From assembly GCF_021049245.1 (NCBI RefSeq), contig NZ_CP088020.1:440001-504000 (forward strand): 64,000 nucleotides of DNA, written 5' to 3'. Below the pieces are notes generated by a model. It saw only the letters and a program-made list of their open reading frames with translations, searched no databases and was not told the origin of the DNA. Positions 12,196 to 22,215 of this stretch are shown one piece after another (positions within the stretch are counted from its first letter, which is position 1; every line of letters starts with the position of its first letter). The DNA comes from Radiobacillus kanasensis (GTDB lineage Bacteria; Bacillota; Bacilli; Bacillales; Amphibacillaceae). The position numbers and the translations under genes were made by a program.

Positions 12196-12480
12196 ATGTT
12201 AAAACCACTAGGTGATCGTGTAGTTATCGAGCTTGTTCAGCAAGAAGAAAAAACTTCAAGCGGTATTGTGCTTCCAGACTCTGCTAAGGAAAAGCCACAA
12301 GAAGGTAAAGTAGTGGCAGTAGGTTCAGGTCGCGTAACCGAAAATGGCGAAAAAGTTGCACTTGAAGTAGCAGAAGGCAACACTGTCATATACTCCAAGT
12401 TCGCTGGTACAGAAGTGAAGTACGAAGGAAAAGAATACTTAATTCTTCGTGAGAGCGATATTTTAGCTATTGTTGGTTAA
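12196..12480 (+). CDS. groES: co-chaperonin GroES
   Basis: 94 residues, the normal length. GroES is the heptameric lid of the GroEL chamber. [13 protein letters not shown] opens the protein; the mobile loop that binds GroEL is [18 protein letters not shown] (about 17-34). The ribosome site is AAGGAGGG. It is the first gene of the CIRCE-controlled operon and is followed by groEL after 61 bases. Confidence 0.98.
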   Translation: MLKPLGDRVVIELVQQEEKTSSGIVLPDSAKEKPQEGKVVAVGSGRVTENGEKVALEVAEGNTVIYSKFAGTEVKYEGKEYLILRESDILAIVG

Positions 12481-12526
12481 TTAAAGCGAGGAACTTTTTT
12501 TACTATATCATAACGAAAACCTTTAA

Positions 12527-14173
<1,647 letters not shown>

Positions 14174-14233
14174 TAACCGCTAAAACCCTTGATATCTAAA
14201 GGTTTTGAAGTGATTTGCTAACATAATATAAAT

Positions 14234-14282
14234 AAAAGAGGCTTCTCGTTAGTTGAATATACTTTTGGGAAGCTTCTTTTTT
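14234..14282 (+). terminator. terminator of groESL
   Basis: AAAAGAGGCTTC pairs with GAAGCTTCTTTT, followed by T6. The loop (TTAGTTG...ACTTTT) resembles that of the terminator at 21911. Confidence 0.85.
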
Positions 14283-14445
14283 CATTTCTTTAGTTATGCG
14301 AAGATACACATCTTTTGTAATTTGGTCCTACTCCGATATCGATTACACATGTCCATTTGGAATCAAAAGTGTTTGGATTTTTTCTTCTTGCACTTGTATA
14401 CTCTCTTATAAAAATATCTTTCACTTATGAAAATGTAATACTGCT

Positions 14446-14670
14446 CTATTCATAGAGAATCCACAAAAAGTCTTCTGTCGCACCAACATTTATGAGAGTG
14501 TTTGGACTGAACTCGTCCCCATTTTGGCAGTAGGCTATCCTTTGATTTTCGTGAAAAGGCATTAGTCCCAATTTTTGAGCAGCATCTTTCCTCATTTCAA
14601 AGCGCACATCGTAGATTATTAGAAAACATTTTAGTAAAATAAGGTAAACAATTACCGGAGTATCTGTAGT
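14446..14670 (-). pseudogene. C-terminal remnant of an unrecognised protein
   Basis: The 490-base gap after groEL contains one minus-strand frame that reads like a real protein end: RKDAAQKLGLMPFHENQR, then an acidic stretch, ending FLWILYE and a stop at 14446. The frame is open for 74 codons, but the only ATG (14595) and a GTG (14607) have no ribosome site, and the upstream end is closed by TGA. It is probably the 3' end of a gene whose front was lost when the accessory region was rearranged. No family recognised. Nothing else was seen in 14283-14769. Confidence 0.35.
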
Positions 14671-14769
14671 TCAGGGCATTAGAATAATGAAAATAGCAGG
14701 ATATATTCGGTACGCAATGTACGTGAAGGTAAGTTAAATACTATATTAAAACTAAAAAGGAGCAAAATA

Positions 14770-15207
14770 ATGAGTGATTTATTTAACAAGTACGATGAAT
14801 CCATTAGGCTGTCCTACCAGCATTCTATACGAATGTTAATGCATTTAAAAAATATAATTTCAACACTTAATAGTATGGATGGTGTAGACGATTTAACCAA
14901 AGAAGTGTATCGAGATTCGATTATTAAAAAGTATGAGATGCTTGAAGACCTGTCATGGAAGTTACTATCTAAGATTTTTAAATCAATGGGACTGGAACTT
15001 AACAATCCACGTAGCTGCTACAGGCACGCTTTTAAGGAAGGATTAATTGATGATATTGACACATGGAATGAAATTCTAGCATCTAGAAACACGACTGCTC
15101 ATATTTATAGTGAAGAGGACTATGAGAAGATCAAGAATAAGATTATGAGTAATTACGTTGATGCTATCGAAAAATTACTTTTAAAAATAAACGAACGAGT
15201 GATGTAA
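14770..15207 (+). CDS. HEPN-domain toxin, HepT/HI0074 type
   Basis: 145 residues, all helical. The family was called nucleotidyltransferase substrate-binding protein (HI0074) and is now known as HEPN toxins. The C-terminal part holds RNTTAHIY (about residues 106-113), which is the RX4HXY motif of HepT: Arg and His form the RNase site, and the Tyr is the residue AMPylated by the MNT antitoxin in known pairs. AAGGAG lies upstream of the ATG. Its stop is directly followed by the ATG of the nucleotidyltransferase gene, so the two are coupled. Toxicity is inferred from the family, not shown here. Confidence 0.8.
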   Translation: MSDLFNKYDESIRLSYQHSIRMLMHLKNIISTLNSMDGVDDLTKEVYRDSIIKKYEMLEDLSWKLLSKIFKSMGLELNNPRSCYRHAFKEGLIDDIDTWNEILASRNTTAHIYSEEDYEKIKNKIMSNYVDAIEKLLLKINERVM

Positions 15208-15501
15208 ATGTATGGAATTCAGGATACAGTATATAAAAAGTTAATTAATTATTTCAGAAGAGAAGCTAACATTAAGCGGGTTACATTGTTTGGTTCTCGT
15301 GCAAAAAATACTGCAAGAATTAATTCAGATATTGATTTGTGCATTACATATAGCGGTATCGCAAAGGCCAGTGTTCAGGAAGACATTGATGAATTAGTTG
15401 GTATATATTCGTGTGATATTGTATTTACTGATCAAATCAATAGAGAATTGAACAAGCAAATTGAAAGAGACGGAATAGTTATTTATAAAAAAGAAAGTTA
15501 G
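15208..15501 (+). CDS. minimal nucleotidyltransferase antitoxin, MntA type
   Basis: 97 residues. TLFGSRAKNTARINSDIDL (about 26-44) contains the GS-X10-DXD motif of minimal nucleotidyltransferases exactly (GS, ten residues, DID); a third acidic residue follows in SCDIVF (about 73). MntA antitoxins AMPylate the Tyr of HepT and thereby silence it. The start abuts the toxin stop with no spacing. The pair lies in the accessory region after groEL. After it, 15502-15694 holds no recognisable gene. Confidence 0.8.
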   Translation: MYGIQDTVYKKLINYFRREANIKRVTLFGSRAKNTARINSDIDLCITYSGIAKASVQEDIDELVGIYSCDIVFTDQINRELNKQIERDGIVIYKKES

Positions 15502-15694
15502 GGAAGATATAGGAACAGGCACCTCGTCCGGAGGGGGGCGCAGTTGATGAAATCGCTTATGAACAAAAAGATCGTAAAGATGTCGGGAGAGGGTGGACTT
15601 TTAGGGAGGATTTAAGCTTTCGATCTTCAACAGTTGCCCTCGATTGTGGAAGATCTTAGTTCAAAGCATAATCGCGCAAAAAATATGGTTAACA

Positions 15695-15722
15695 ATAAAA
15701 ATGGAAGCCTTCACAGACTTCC
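15695..15722 (-). terminator. terminator of the 2TM gene
   Basis: Minus-strand stem GGAAGTC/GGCTTCC with G-U pairs, followed by ATTTTTATT. It lies 18 bases after the stop of the gene at 15740. Confidence 0.6.
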
Positions 15723-15739
15723 GATCATGAACAAAAATC

Positions 15740-16024
15740 TTAATCATTCCTGTTATCTTTCTTCATATATTCCTTTATCTTTCTTTCCTCCCAATCCGGC
15801 CTAAATAATCCAAATGGGGCCACGGAAAGCCCGTGGAAGACCAGTCCGATTCCCCAGCCCAACAGTGGATATACAAACCACCAACGGCCTACATCTTCGT
15901 AATTCATTAAGTTAAGGATGACTAATAAAGTATTCACAAGAATATAGACAATGAGATGAATATAAAAAGCTTTTAGATTTATCACCCTTTTCTTCGCTCT
16001 TTCATACTTTTTGTCCTCTTCCAT
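15740..16024 (-). CDS. 2TM-domain membrane protein
   Basis: 94 residues. A basic, charged N terminus (EDKKYERAKKRV) precedes two membrane segments (about 19-39 and 48-66), then a charged tail with FRPDWEERKIKEYMKK. This is the layout of the 2TM domain (PF13239 as I recall), often found next to two-component or LytTR-type regulators. GGTGGTGA precedes the ATG. The partner genes are not obvious here; the next operon on the same strand is the YtrA-type ABC system. Function unknown. Confidence 0.7.
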   Translation of the reverse strand: MEEDKKYERAKKRVINLKAFYIHLIVYILVNTLLVILNLMNYEDVGRWWFVYPLLGWGIGLVFHGLSVAPFGLFRPDWEERKIKEYMKKDNRND

Positions 16025-16206
16025 TTTTTCACCACCTGTTGCTTTAAAGTTTATTTATTCTACTTTTATTCATACTTTGAATTTTAAAGAATGTTCCCGA
16101 GAATATCTCGTCTTTTTATAAGGGTGCCTAAGCAATACAGTGATTTAAATATTAATTTTCTTTCACAATTGAGGCAAAATGCAGAAATTTGTTGTTCGGC
16201 AGTTTC

Positions 16207-16572
16207 TCAATAAACCTTCTTCATAAGCTCAAAAACCTCTTCTATGGTGAGGCCAAAGGATTTGTAATAAGAAGTGTCCACAACCATTTGCTTCAGTATC
16301 ATGTCGTTCCGTATTTGAAGCATATCATCGGATGAGAGTTCTGCTACAAAACACCCTTTACCAGATACTGTATAAATTAAACCACATCGTTCAAGCTCTT
16401 CCCAGGCTTTTTTTATGGTGATAACACTAACACTTAGTTCTTTGGCTGCTTGCCGTATTGGCGGTAAACTATAACCTTGTTCGATCTCACCCATGAGAAT
16501 TTGAGCGCTGATTTGTTCGAAAAGCTGCTGATAGATCGGTTTTTCAGATGTATTTGAAATTGATATGTTCAT
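16207..16572 (-). CDS. GntR-family repressor, YtrA type
   Basis: 121 residues: a winged helix (YQQLFEQISAQILMGEIEQG, LPPIRQAAKELSVSVITIKKAWEELE) with only a short C-terminal tail instead of a ligand domain, which defines the YtrA subfamily. It is the third gene of an ABC transporter operon and starts within the permease stop. YtrA repressors control their own ABC operons; the 19-base palindrome upstream of the operon at 18088 is the likely operator. Confidence 0.88.
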   Translation of the reverse strand: MNISISNTSEKPIYQQLFEQISAQILMGEIEQGYSLPPIRQAAKELSVSVITIKKAWEELERCGLIYTVSGKGCFVAELSSDDMLQIRNDMILKQMVVDTSYYKSFGLTIEEVFELMKKVY

Positions 16573-17225
16573 TAAATACCCAATCTCCCAAATCGTTTAA
16601 TGGCTATAATACATGCCCCAATAGTGAAAACTGTAAATATTGCAATTCCTGCAATCAGGATGGTTATTTGAAGCACTATATTATCAGCACCGGAACCATT
16701 GAAAGTCTCAAAAACAAAAGAATTCTGTATTCCCAACCACTGTACACCTCCGGAAAAAAGTAAAGTAGCCGTAATGGCTGCAGTCGTCGCTGAACCATAT
16801 TTGTATGCTGTTTTGTAATACATGGGGAAGAAGATAATGTTGAAGATTGCAAGTATGACAAAACACAGACCCCAGAAACCCATATGCGGTGCGAAGAAAA
16901 AGTAGCTCTCATTTGGGTACAATTGAATCGTTAATAAACCAAAGAGCATTGCAATCACCATATGCAATAATTCCAGGATAACAACAACGGTTACCTTTGC
17001 CTTCACCATGTCTTTTCTGGATACAGGCAGTGTCGTAGTAAATATCAGATCGTTCTGTGCTTTAAATTGAGCAAAAATATTTGGCACAGATATCAAGAAA
17101 AAATACAGAATAACGATAAAATAAACCCAGCCGGGAATAAGCATTAAGGCGCCTGTAAAAAAAGGCAGTGCCAGAAACCAAGGGTTTATGCCTAATTTTA
17201 AGTCCTTTATTACTAAGTTATACAT
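16572..17225 (-). CDS. ABC-2 type transporter permease
   Basis: 217 residues with six hydrophobic segments (about 15-32, 36-52, 80-100, 115-135, 145-160, 185-208). It resembles the ABC2_membrane_5 group, which is paired with YtrA-type regulators. TTTLPVSRKDMVKAK (about 64-78) is the conserved cytoplasmic loop found in this group. The start overlaps the ATPase stop by 8 bases. Transported substrate unknown; relatives respond to cell-wall-active compounds. Confidence 0.85.
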   Translation of the reverse strand: MYNLVIKDLKLGINPWFLALPFFTGALMLIPGWVYFIVILYFFLISVPNIFAQFKAQNDLIFTTTLPVSRKDMVKAKVTVVVILELLHMVIAMLFGLLTIQLYPNESYFFFAPHMGFWGLCFVILAIFNIIFFPMYYKTAYKYGSATTAAITATLLFSGGVQWLGIQNSFVFETFNGSGADNIVLQITILIAGIAIFTVFTIGACIIAIKRFGRLGI

Positions 17226-18072
17226 ACATTTCCTCCTTTTTCGCGAAATAAATCATGATATCCTCAAGACTCGGTATAGTTGCTTTTATATCAGAAGAGG
17301 TATCGAAGTCGCTCAAGCGAATCAATCCCGTAAAGCCGAATGAATTAATTTTGTATGAAATCAACCGTTCTTTCACCTGCTTCAACTGGCTTTCGTTTCC
17401 GTTCAGCAGGCGATAGGACTCCTTAAATTCTTCTTTTTCTGAGCTATGGATGATTTGTCCCTTTTCGATAAAAGTAATAAAATCTGCACACTTCTCCAAG
17501 TCAGATGTAATATGGGTGGAGAAAAGAATGCTGATTTCGCCATCTACTACGAGTTCTTGAAAAATATCCAACAGCTCATCTCTTGCAACCGGGTCGAGTC
17601 CGCTTGTCGGTTCATCGAGGATAAGAAGTTTCGCACCATGGGACAAGGCAAGGGCTAAGCTGTACTTTACTTTCATTCCCGTTGACAAGTCAACAATTTT
17701 TTTGTTCTCGTCCAACTTGAATCTTCTTAAGTAGTTGTAATAATTCTCATCCTCCCAATTCTTATAGAACTTCTTGATCACATTGGTCAGCGTCTTAATT
17801 TTGCTTCGAGTATAGAAATCGGTGCCGCCAATTGTAAAACCGATTTCCTGTTTCAAATCAAGTTCATGATCGACCATATTCTTGCCTAGAATGTGTACTT
17901 CACCGCTTTCCAGATGAATCATATTCAAGATTGATTTGATGGTGGTTGTTTTTCCTGCGCCATTGGCACCGATAAAGCCCATAATATAACCCTTTTCCAG
18001 TTGAAACGATACATCTTTTAAATGAAAGTTTTTATACTTTTTATTTAAACCTTTAACTTCTAAAGCAATCAC
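17218..18072 (-). CDS. ABC transporter ATP-binding protein
   Basis: 284 residues from a GTG at 18072, chosen because GGAAGGGG lies eight bases upstream; a longer frame would run into the operator. Walker A is GANGAGKTTTIK (about 32-43), the signature is LSTGMKVKYSLALAL, Walker B is LLILDEPTSGLDP. The C-terminal third is the short extension of drug-efflux type ATPases. It is the first gene of an operon with the permease and YtrA-type repressor. Confidence 0.9.
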   Translation of the reverse strand: MIALEVKGLNKKYKNFHLKDVSFQLEKGYIMGFIGANGAGKTTTIKSILNMIHLESGEVHILGKNMVDHELDLKQEIGFTIGGTDFYTRSKIKTLTNVIKKFYKNWEDENYYNYLRRFKLDENKKIVDLSTGMKVKYSLALALSHGAKLLILDEPTSGLDPVARDELLDIFQELVVDGEISILFSTHITSDLEKCADFITFIEKGQIIHSSEKEEFKESYRLLNGNESQLKQVKERLISYKINSFGFTGLIRLSDFDTSSDIKATIPSLEDIMIYFAKKEEMYV

Positions 18073-18087
18073 AATGTATCCCCTTCC

Positions 18088-18136
18088 GTGTATATCGTAT
18101 ATACACAATATAACAAACGAAAGATTATGATGTCAA
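18088..18136 (-). promoter_or_regulatory. promoter and operator of the YtrA-type operon
   Basis: Read on the minus strand: TTGACA (18136-18131), 18 bases, TATATT (18112-18107), directly followed by the palindrome GTGTATATACGATATACAC (18106-18088). The palindrome covers the start of transcription, a place where a bound GntR dimer would block RNA polymerase. Confidence 0.8.
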
Positions 18137-18194
18137 TTGTTTTTTACTCAAGAGTTATGTATGTGTAATAACGCTTCAAGCGACAATAATTCAG

Positions 18195-18320
18195 TATAAT
18201 GAAAATCAATGAAATGATTTAATGGAATCGTGCATGTGGTGAATTTCAAATACGCATACTTGTCATGATCATTTAAGGCATGATGAAAACCACCATTTTG
18301 TAGAAAATGGTGGTTTTCAT
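18195..18320 (+). ncRNA. possible small RNA: -10 box plus orphan terminator
   Basis: TATAAT at 18195-18200 has a weak -35. About 85 bases further a very strong hairpin spans 18282-18320 (ATGAAAACCACCATTTT and its complement, loop GTAG). No open frame lies between them, and no gene on either side needs this terminator. A short untranslated RNA would explain the pair; equally, it could be the left-over terminator of a lost gene. Confidence 0.3.
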
Positions 18321-19032
18321 TTGCTGCTTCATAATTTAATAAGCTATTTTTGATCCAACTTTTATAAATTTCAAAGCTTCATAATAGTTAGTTAAGTATT
18401 GTTTTCCAACTCTTGAATATATGCATTTCTGCTATTCAACAATCTGACCTGTTTGTTGAAGGTAGGTTAACATATATAGTTCATTTTATTTGATCCTTTC
18501 CCCTTAATTATTCAGAAGATGTGAGCTGGAAATCACCTGTTATTTACTGGTTCATTTCTTGTCATTCAGTGGTAAAAGGTATGTCAACGGTGGTACACCT
18601 TTCCTTGGCCGTAATCAAGGGAGACTGTTTTTCTTGAATAACCAGTAGTAGAACTAATCGTGCTTTGGCTGACTTCTTCAAGATACAGTTCCAAAATCAT
18701 ATGACAATTAACCATAAAAACCACCTGTACACTAGTGACATGCTTTTTCGCATGTCACTTAATTATACAAGATGCTATTCTATTAGTGGCTCTCTTTTAT
18801 GCCAACGATAGCTCTTTTCTCCGCAAACGATGGCTCAAAAAAATCCGCAAAGCTGGCTCAATCCCTCCGCAATACCCACCCGTTGCTAACTGCTGAATCG
18901 TGTCCTGTTCGTCGGCGGAGCCATATGCCTGGTGGAACCCCATTGCACTGTAGTCAATTGGAGAGACCTCGGGGTCATGACAGCCCAATCAAGCTTGCGT
19001 TTCTGTATAACGAAATTCCTCTGCACTAAGGT
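18321..19032. other. intergenic region without a clear gene
   Basis: About 700 bases. A perfect 10-bp hairpin, AGTGACATGC/GCATGTCACT, lies at 18734-18759. From about 18790 the GC content rises and stays high to 21800. A 63-codon minus-strand frame at 18797-18988 has no ribosome site and no similarity that I recognise; it may be debris from the transfer that brought in the neighbouring tetR gene. Confidence 0.5.
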
Positions 19033-19641
19033 TTAGGATGATCTGGAAAGTGTGGAATTGCCGGTAGGCCAAGTGGAAAGTGCTTGCTCAGCAACAGCCT
19101 CTAACATGTCGCGACTGAAGCCGGCCTTGGCTTGAACAGCAATACCGTGGAGCACCGTCAGCACGAATGCAGCTAGCGCAGCACAGTTAGCGGTCTCCGG
19201 CAGATCTCCCTCTTGCTTTGCCTGTTCGAAGCGATTGCGCAGCGACACCTCTCCGTCTGCACGCGCATCGATCAGGGCACGACGAATAGGTTCGGCATCG
19301 TCTGAGCCAGCCAAGGCGCCGTGGACACCCAGACACCCCTTCCGATCCGGGTAACGAGTATTTAATTCAGCCGCGCTAAGGAGGATGTGTGCGGCCACCT
19401 CCCTTGAAGTCGGCAACTCCAGCGCCGCCGGGATGAAATCCAGGTAGTGTTCGTAATAGCGCTCCAGCACTTGGTGGAACAACGCTTCCTTGTTGCCAAA
19501 CGCTGAGTAGAGTGCGGGTCTTTCGACTCCCGTGGCCTGCGTCAGGTCGGTGTACGAAACGCCCTCGTAGCCTTTACGCCAAAACACGCAAAGTGCCGCG
19601 TCCAGTGCCTTATCCATATCGAATTCACGTTTACGTCCCAT
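19033..19641 (-). CDS. TetR/AcrR-family regulator, foreign type
   Basis: 202 residues. The helix-turn-helix is at the N terminus: FDMDKALDAALCVFWRKGYE, then YTDLTQATGVERPALYSAFGNKEALF. The ligand domain is Ala-rich. The gene is much richer in G and C than its neighbours, and its protein looks like regulators of Proteobacteria, so transfer is likely. AAGGTGAT before the ATG is nevertheless a good Bacillus ribosome site. It is divergent from the oxidoreductase fusion at 20164, with a long inverted repeat between them, and probably represses it. Confidence 0.88.
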   Translation of the reverse strand: MGRKREFDMDKALDAALCVFWRKGYEGVSYTDLTQATGVERPALYSAFGNKEALFHQVLERYYEHYLDFIPAALELPTSREVAAHILLSAAELNTRYPDRKGCLGVHGALAGSDDAEPIRRALIDARADGEVSLRNRFEQAKQEGDLPETANCAALAAFVLTVLHGIAVQAKAGFSRDMLEAVAEQALSTWPTGNSTLSRSS

Positions 19642-19901
19642 AAGTCAGATCACCTTGCTTTTTTTAATAGTCGATAATAAAGGGCTTATGTTCCTACTAT
19701 ACATTTATCATAACACGCATTACGAATTGAAGCGAGCTTCATCGGGCAAGGCTACCTACGGTAACGGATCATCGAAATAATCCGCATCTGGCTCTTGCAT
19801 CACACATAAGCGCAAAACCTGGCCTGCGCTGTTTACCAACTCGCCAGAGTGCGACGCATCATCCTAACATGATTAGACCTAACAGTGTACGAAAAAAATA
19901 C

Positions 19902-19971
19902 CGTAATGGTCATTATGTTATTGACAAACTGAACCGGAGCGTATAACATCAATAACATAATGACCATTACG
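19902..19971. promoter_or_regulatory. 22-bp inverted repeats flanking a promoter, probable TetR operators
   Basis: CGTAATGGTCATTATGTTAT (from 19902) extends to 19923 and is repeated exactly in inverted orientation at 19950-19971. Each arm contains its own small dyad TAATG-GT-CATTA. The 26 bases between hold TTGACA (19921-19926, overlapping the left arm) and TATAAC (19942-19947). Binding of the neighbouring TetR protein to both arms would close this promoter. Confidence 0.7.
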
Positions 19972-20163
19972 TTATTGGTCGACCATCGGGGAAAAGGCGT
20001 TTAGTGACGTACTTAGAGGTTCTTTTCATGTAGAAAACCTTAATTGACTAGGCGAAGATTTTACAAAATGAGGTACCGGCAGCCCAAATAGCTTTATATT
20101 TCGAGCTAAGGATTTTTTGCCCAAAAGTGATTAAAATTTCTATTAAAAGGAGTAAGGATAATT

Positions 20164-21792
20164 ATGACGAAGAAATTCAATGCAAAGTCAACTGCCGATC
20201 AGGTACTTTCCGGCGTTGATCTTAAGGGAACGCGAATTCTCATTACAGGTGTATCATCGGGCATTGGCCTAGAAACCGCCCGTTCACTGGTCTCTCACGG
20301 CGCCAGCGTTGTCGGCACGGTCAGAGACCTCGCCAAAGCCAAAGCGGCCACTTCATCGGTCCTTGACGCCGCTGTGCAAGGAGGCGGCAGCCTAGAGTTG
20401 ATCAAACTCGATCTTGCATCCTTGCAAAGTGTGAACGCATGCGCGGATCAACTATTGGCAACCGGCCAGCGGTTCGACGCCATCATCGCCAATGCAGGTA
20501 TCATGGCAACCCCATTCGGCCGGACGGTCGACGGCTCCGAAGTCCAGTTCGGGACGAACTATCTTGGCCATTTCGCTTTGATCAATCGGATCGAGCCGCT
20601 GCTTGATGATAATGGGCGCTTGGTGATGCTGTCGTCCCAAGCTCATCGAGCCGCTGATGTTGACCTGGACGATCCGAATTTCGAACAACAGGCATACGAC
20701 CCATTCGTCGCCTATGGACGATCGAAAACGGCCACTACTCTCTTCGCGGTGGAGTTCGATAAGCGGCATCGCAATCGTGGCATTCGAGCTGCCTCGGTGA
20801 TGCCCGGGAATAGTCTTACCGATCTTTCGCGCCATTTCTCGCAGGAAGACTTGCAGGGTCTTTTCGAAAACGTTGGCAAAGCTCGCGCTGAAGCGGGTCT
20901 TCCACCAGCGGAGCTCAAAGAAATCGCGCAGGCAGCCGCAACGTCGGTCTGGGCTGCAGTCGTGGCTGACAAAGACGAAATCGGCGGACGCTATCTCGAA
21001 GATTGTGCGGTCGCGCCGATCAATGACTCGCCCAATCCGTTTGCCGACGGCGTAAGGTCGTATGCGCTCGACGCTAACAAAGCCGGGCAGCTTTGGGCGA
21101 AAAGTGAGGAAATAGTAGGTGCGAAAGGAACGTACACGAAGACAGTGATCGGTATCATTGGTGCGGGTGAGGTCGGCAGCCAGATCGCGCGTGCGGCGAT
21201 CGCGAACGGATATGAGGTCGTCATTGCCAATTCACGAGGACCCGAGACGTTGAAGGACCTCATTGACGAGCTTGGTCCATCAGCGCGCGCCGCAACTGCG
21301 GCCGGTGCTGCCGAGGCAGGTGACTTCGTCGTCGTGGCTGTCCCCCTCAAGCTAGTTAACGACATGCCTGTGGAACAGCTCGCGGGTAAGATCGTTCTCG
21401 ACACGAACAACTACATGCCTTGGCGCGATGGCCATTTCCCTATGATTGACTCTGGTGAGAAGACAGTTCATGAGCTACGGCAGGAGCAACTTCCTACCTC
21501 GAAGGTGGCGAAGGCTTTCACCCACATCCAAGCTCCCCGCCTCTTCATTTCGAGCAGACCAGCCGGGGCCCCCGACCGTCATGCGTTGTCGGTCTCGAGC
21601 AACTTTCCTGAGGCGGTAGAACTCGTGACGCGGCTGTACGACCAATTCGGTTTCGATACTGTCGACAACAGTCCACTGAGCGAGTCATGGCGCAGCGGTC
21701 CCGGCCAGCCAGCTTGGACTGCGCACGTGCACCAGACCCGTGCTGAGCTGATTGCCAATCTCGCCAGAGCACGACGGATCACCTTGTCGTAA
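20164..21792 (+). CDS. fusion of a short-chain dehydrogenase and an F420-reductase-like NAD(P)-binding domain
   Basis: 542 residues in one frame. Residues about 18-310 are a short-chain dehydrogenase of the retinol-dehydrogenase-like group: GVSSGIGLETA (nucleotide loop), NAGIM, and YGRSKT (catalytic Tyr and Lys). Residues about 325-542 start a second Rossmann fold with IGIIGAGEVGSQIARAAI and resemble NADPH-dependent F420 reductases (COG2085). The join, near GAKGTYTKT, is short. Each half has the length of a separate enzyme, so two genes seem to have fused. The coding DNA is GC-rich while the leader and the ribosome site AAAAGGAG are AT-rich. Substrate unknown. Confidence 0.85.
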   Translation: MTKKFNAKSTADQVLSGVDLKGTRILITGVSSGIGLETARSLVSHGASVVGTVRDLAKAKAATSSVLDAAVQGGGSLELIKLDLASLQSVNACADQLLATGQRFDAIIANAGIMATPFGRTVDGSEVQFGTNYLGHFALINRIEPLLDDNGRLVMLSSQAHRAADVDLDDPNFEQQAYDPFVAYGRSKTATTLFAVEFDKRHRNRGIRAASVMPGNSLTDLSRHFSQEDLQGLFENVGKARAEAGLPPAELKEIAQAAATSVWAAVVADKDEIGGRYLEDCAVAPINDSPNPFADGVRSYALDANKAGQLWAKSEEIVGAKGTYTKTVIGIIGAGEVGSQIARAAIANGYEVVIANSRGPETLKDLIDELGPSARAATAAGAAEAGDFVVVAVPLKLVNDMPVEQLAGKIVLDTNNYMPWRDGHFPMIDSGEKTVHELRQEQLPTSKVAKAFTHIQAPRLFISSRPAGAPDRHALSVSSNFPEAVELVTRLYDQFGFDTVDNSPLSESWRSGPGQPAWTAHVHQTRAELIANLARARRITLS

Positions 21793-21910
21793 GTCCGTCC
21801 TGAAGACCCCTAATTGACGTCACCGCTGAAAATAGGGTGAGAAATGTACGCTAAGAACGATGGAATAGATGCTCAAACCCTTGGTATAAAAGAGTTTAAA
21901 AATGCTAACA

Positions 21911-21962
21911 AAAAGAGACTTTTCATTAGTTGTCCAAACTTTTAAGAAAAGTCTCTTTTTCT
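21911..21962 (+). terminator. terminator after the oxidoreductase fusion
   Basis: AAAAGAGACTTTTC pairs with GAAAAGTCTCTTTT and is followed by a T run. The loop resembles that of the groESL terminator. Confidence 0.85.
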
Positions 21963-22101
21963 TTTATATGTTACTTCAATTGATGTTCCTTATTGTATGG
22001 TCATCTGATGCCCAGCCGTTCCATAACATCTTGTAGGATCGCCTTAGCTTCCATAAGTAATGAGGTAAAGAACCGACACTCTGCTTTTCCCGGAAAATAA
22101 T

Positions 22102-22131
22102 TTGGCATTATTTTACTGTATATGTTATACT
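22102..22131 (+). promoter_or_regulatory. sigma-A promoter of the gene at 22216
   Basis: TTGGCA (22102-22107), 18 bases, TATACT (22126-22131), giving a leader of about 80 bases. Confidence 0.6.
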
Positions 22132-22215
22132 TGTTTGATAGGCTAAAAGCCCTTGGTCTTCTAGTGTTTTGACTCACCACTGGGGCGCAACACCAAAATA
22201 GGAAGGATGACCAAT

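Noticed and set aside
18797..18988. 63-codon minus-strand frame in the GC-rich flank
   Set aside because: No ribosome site, and no transposase or other family could be recognised.
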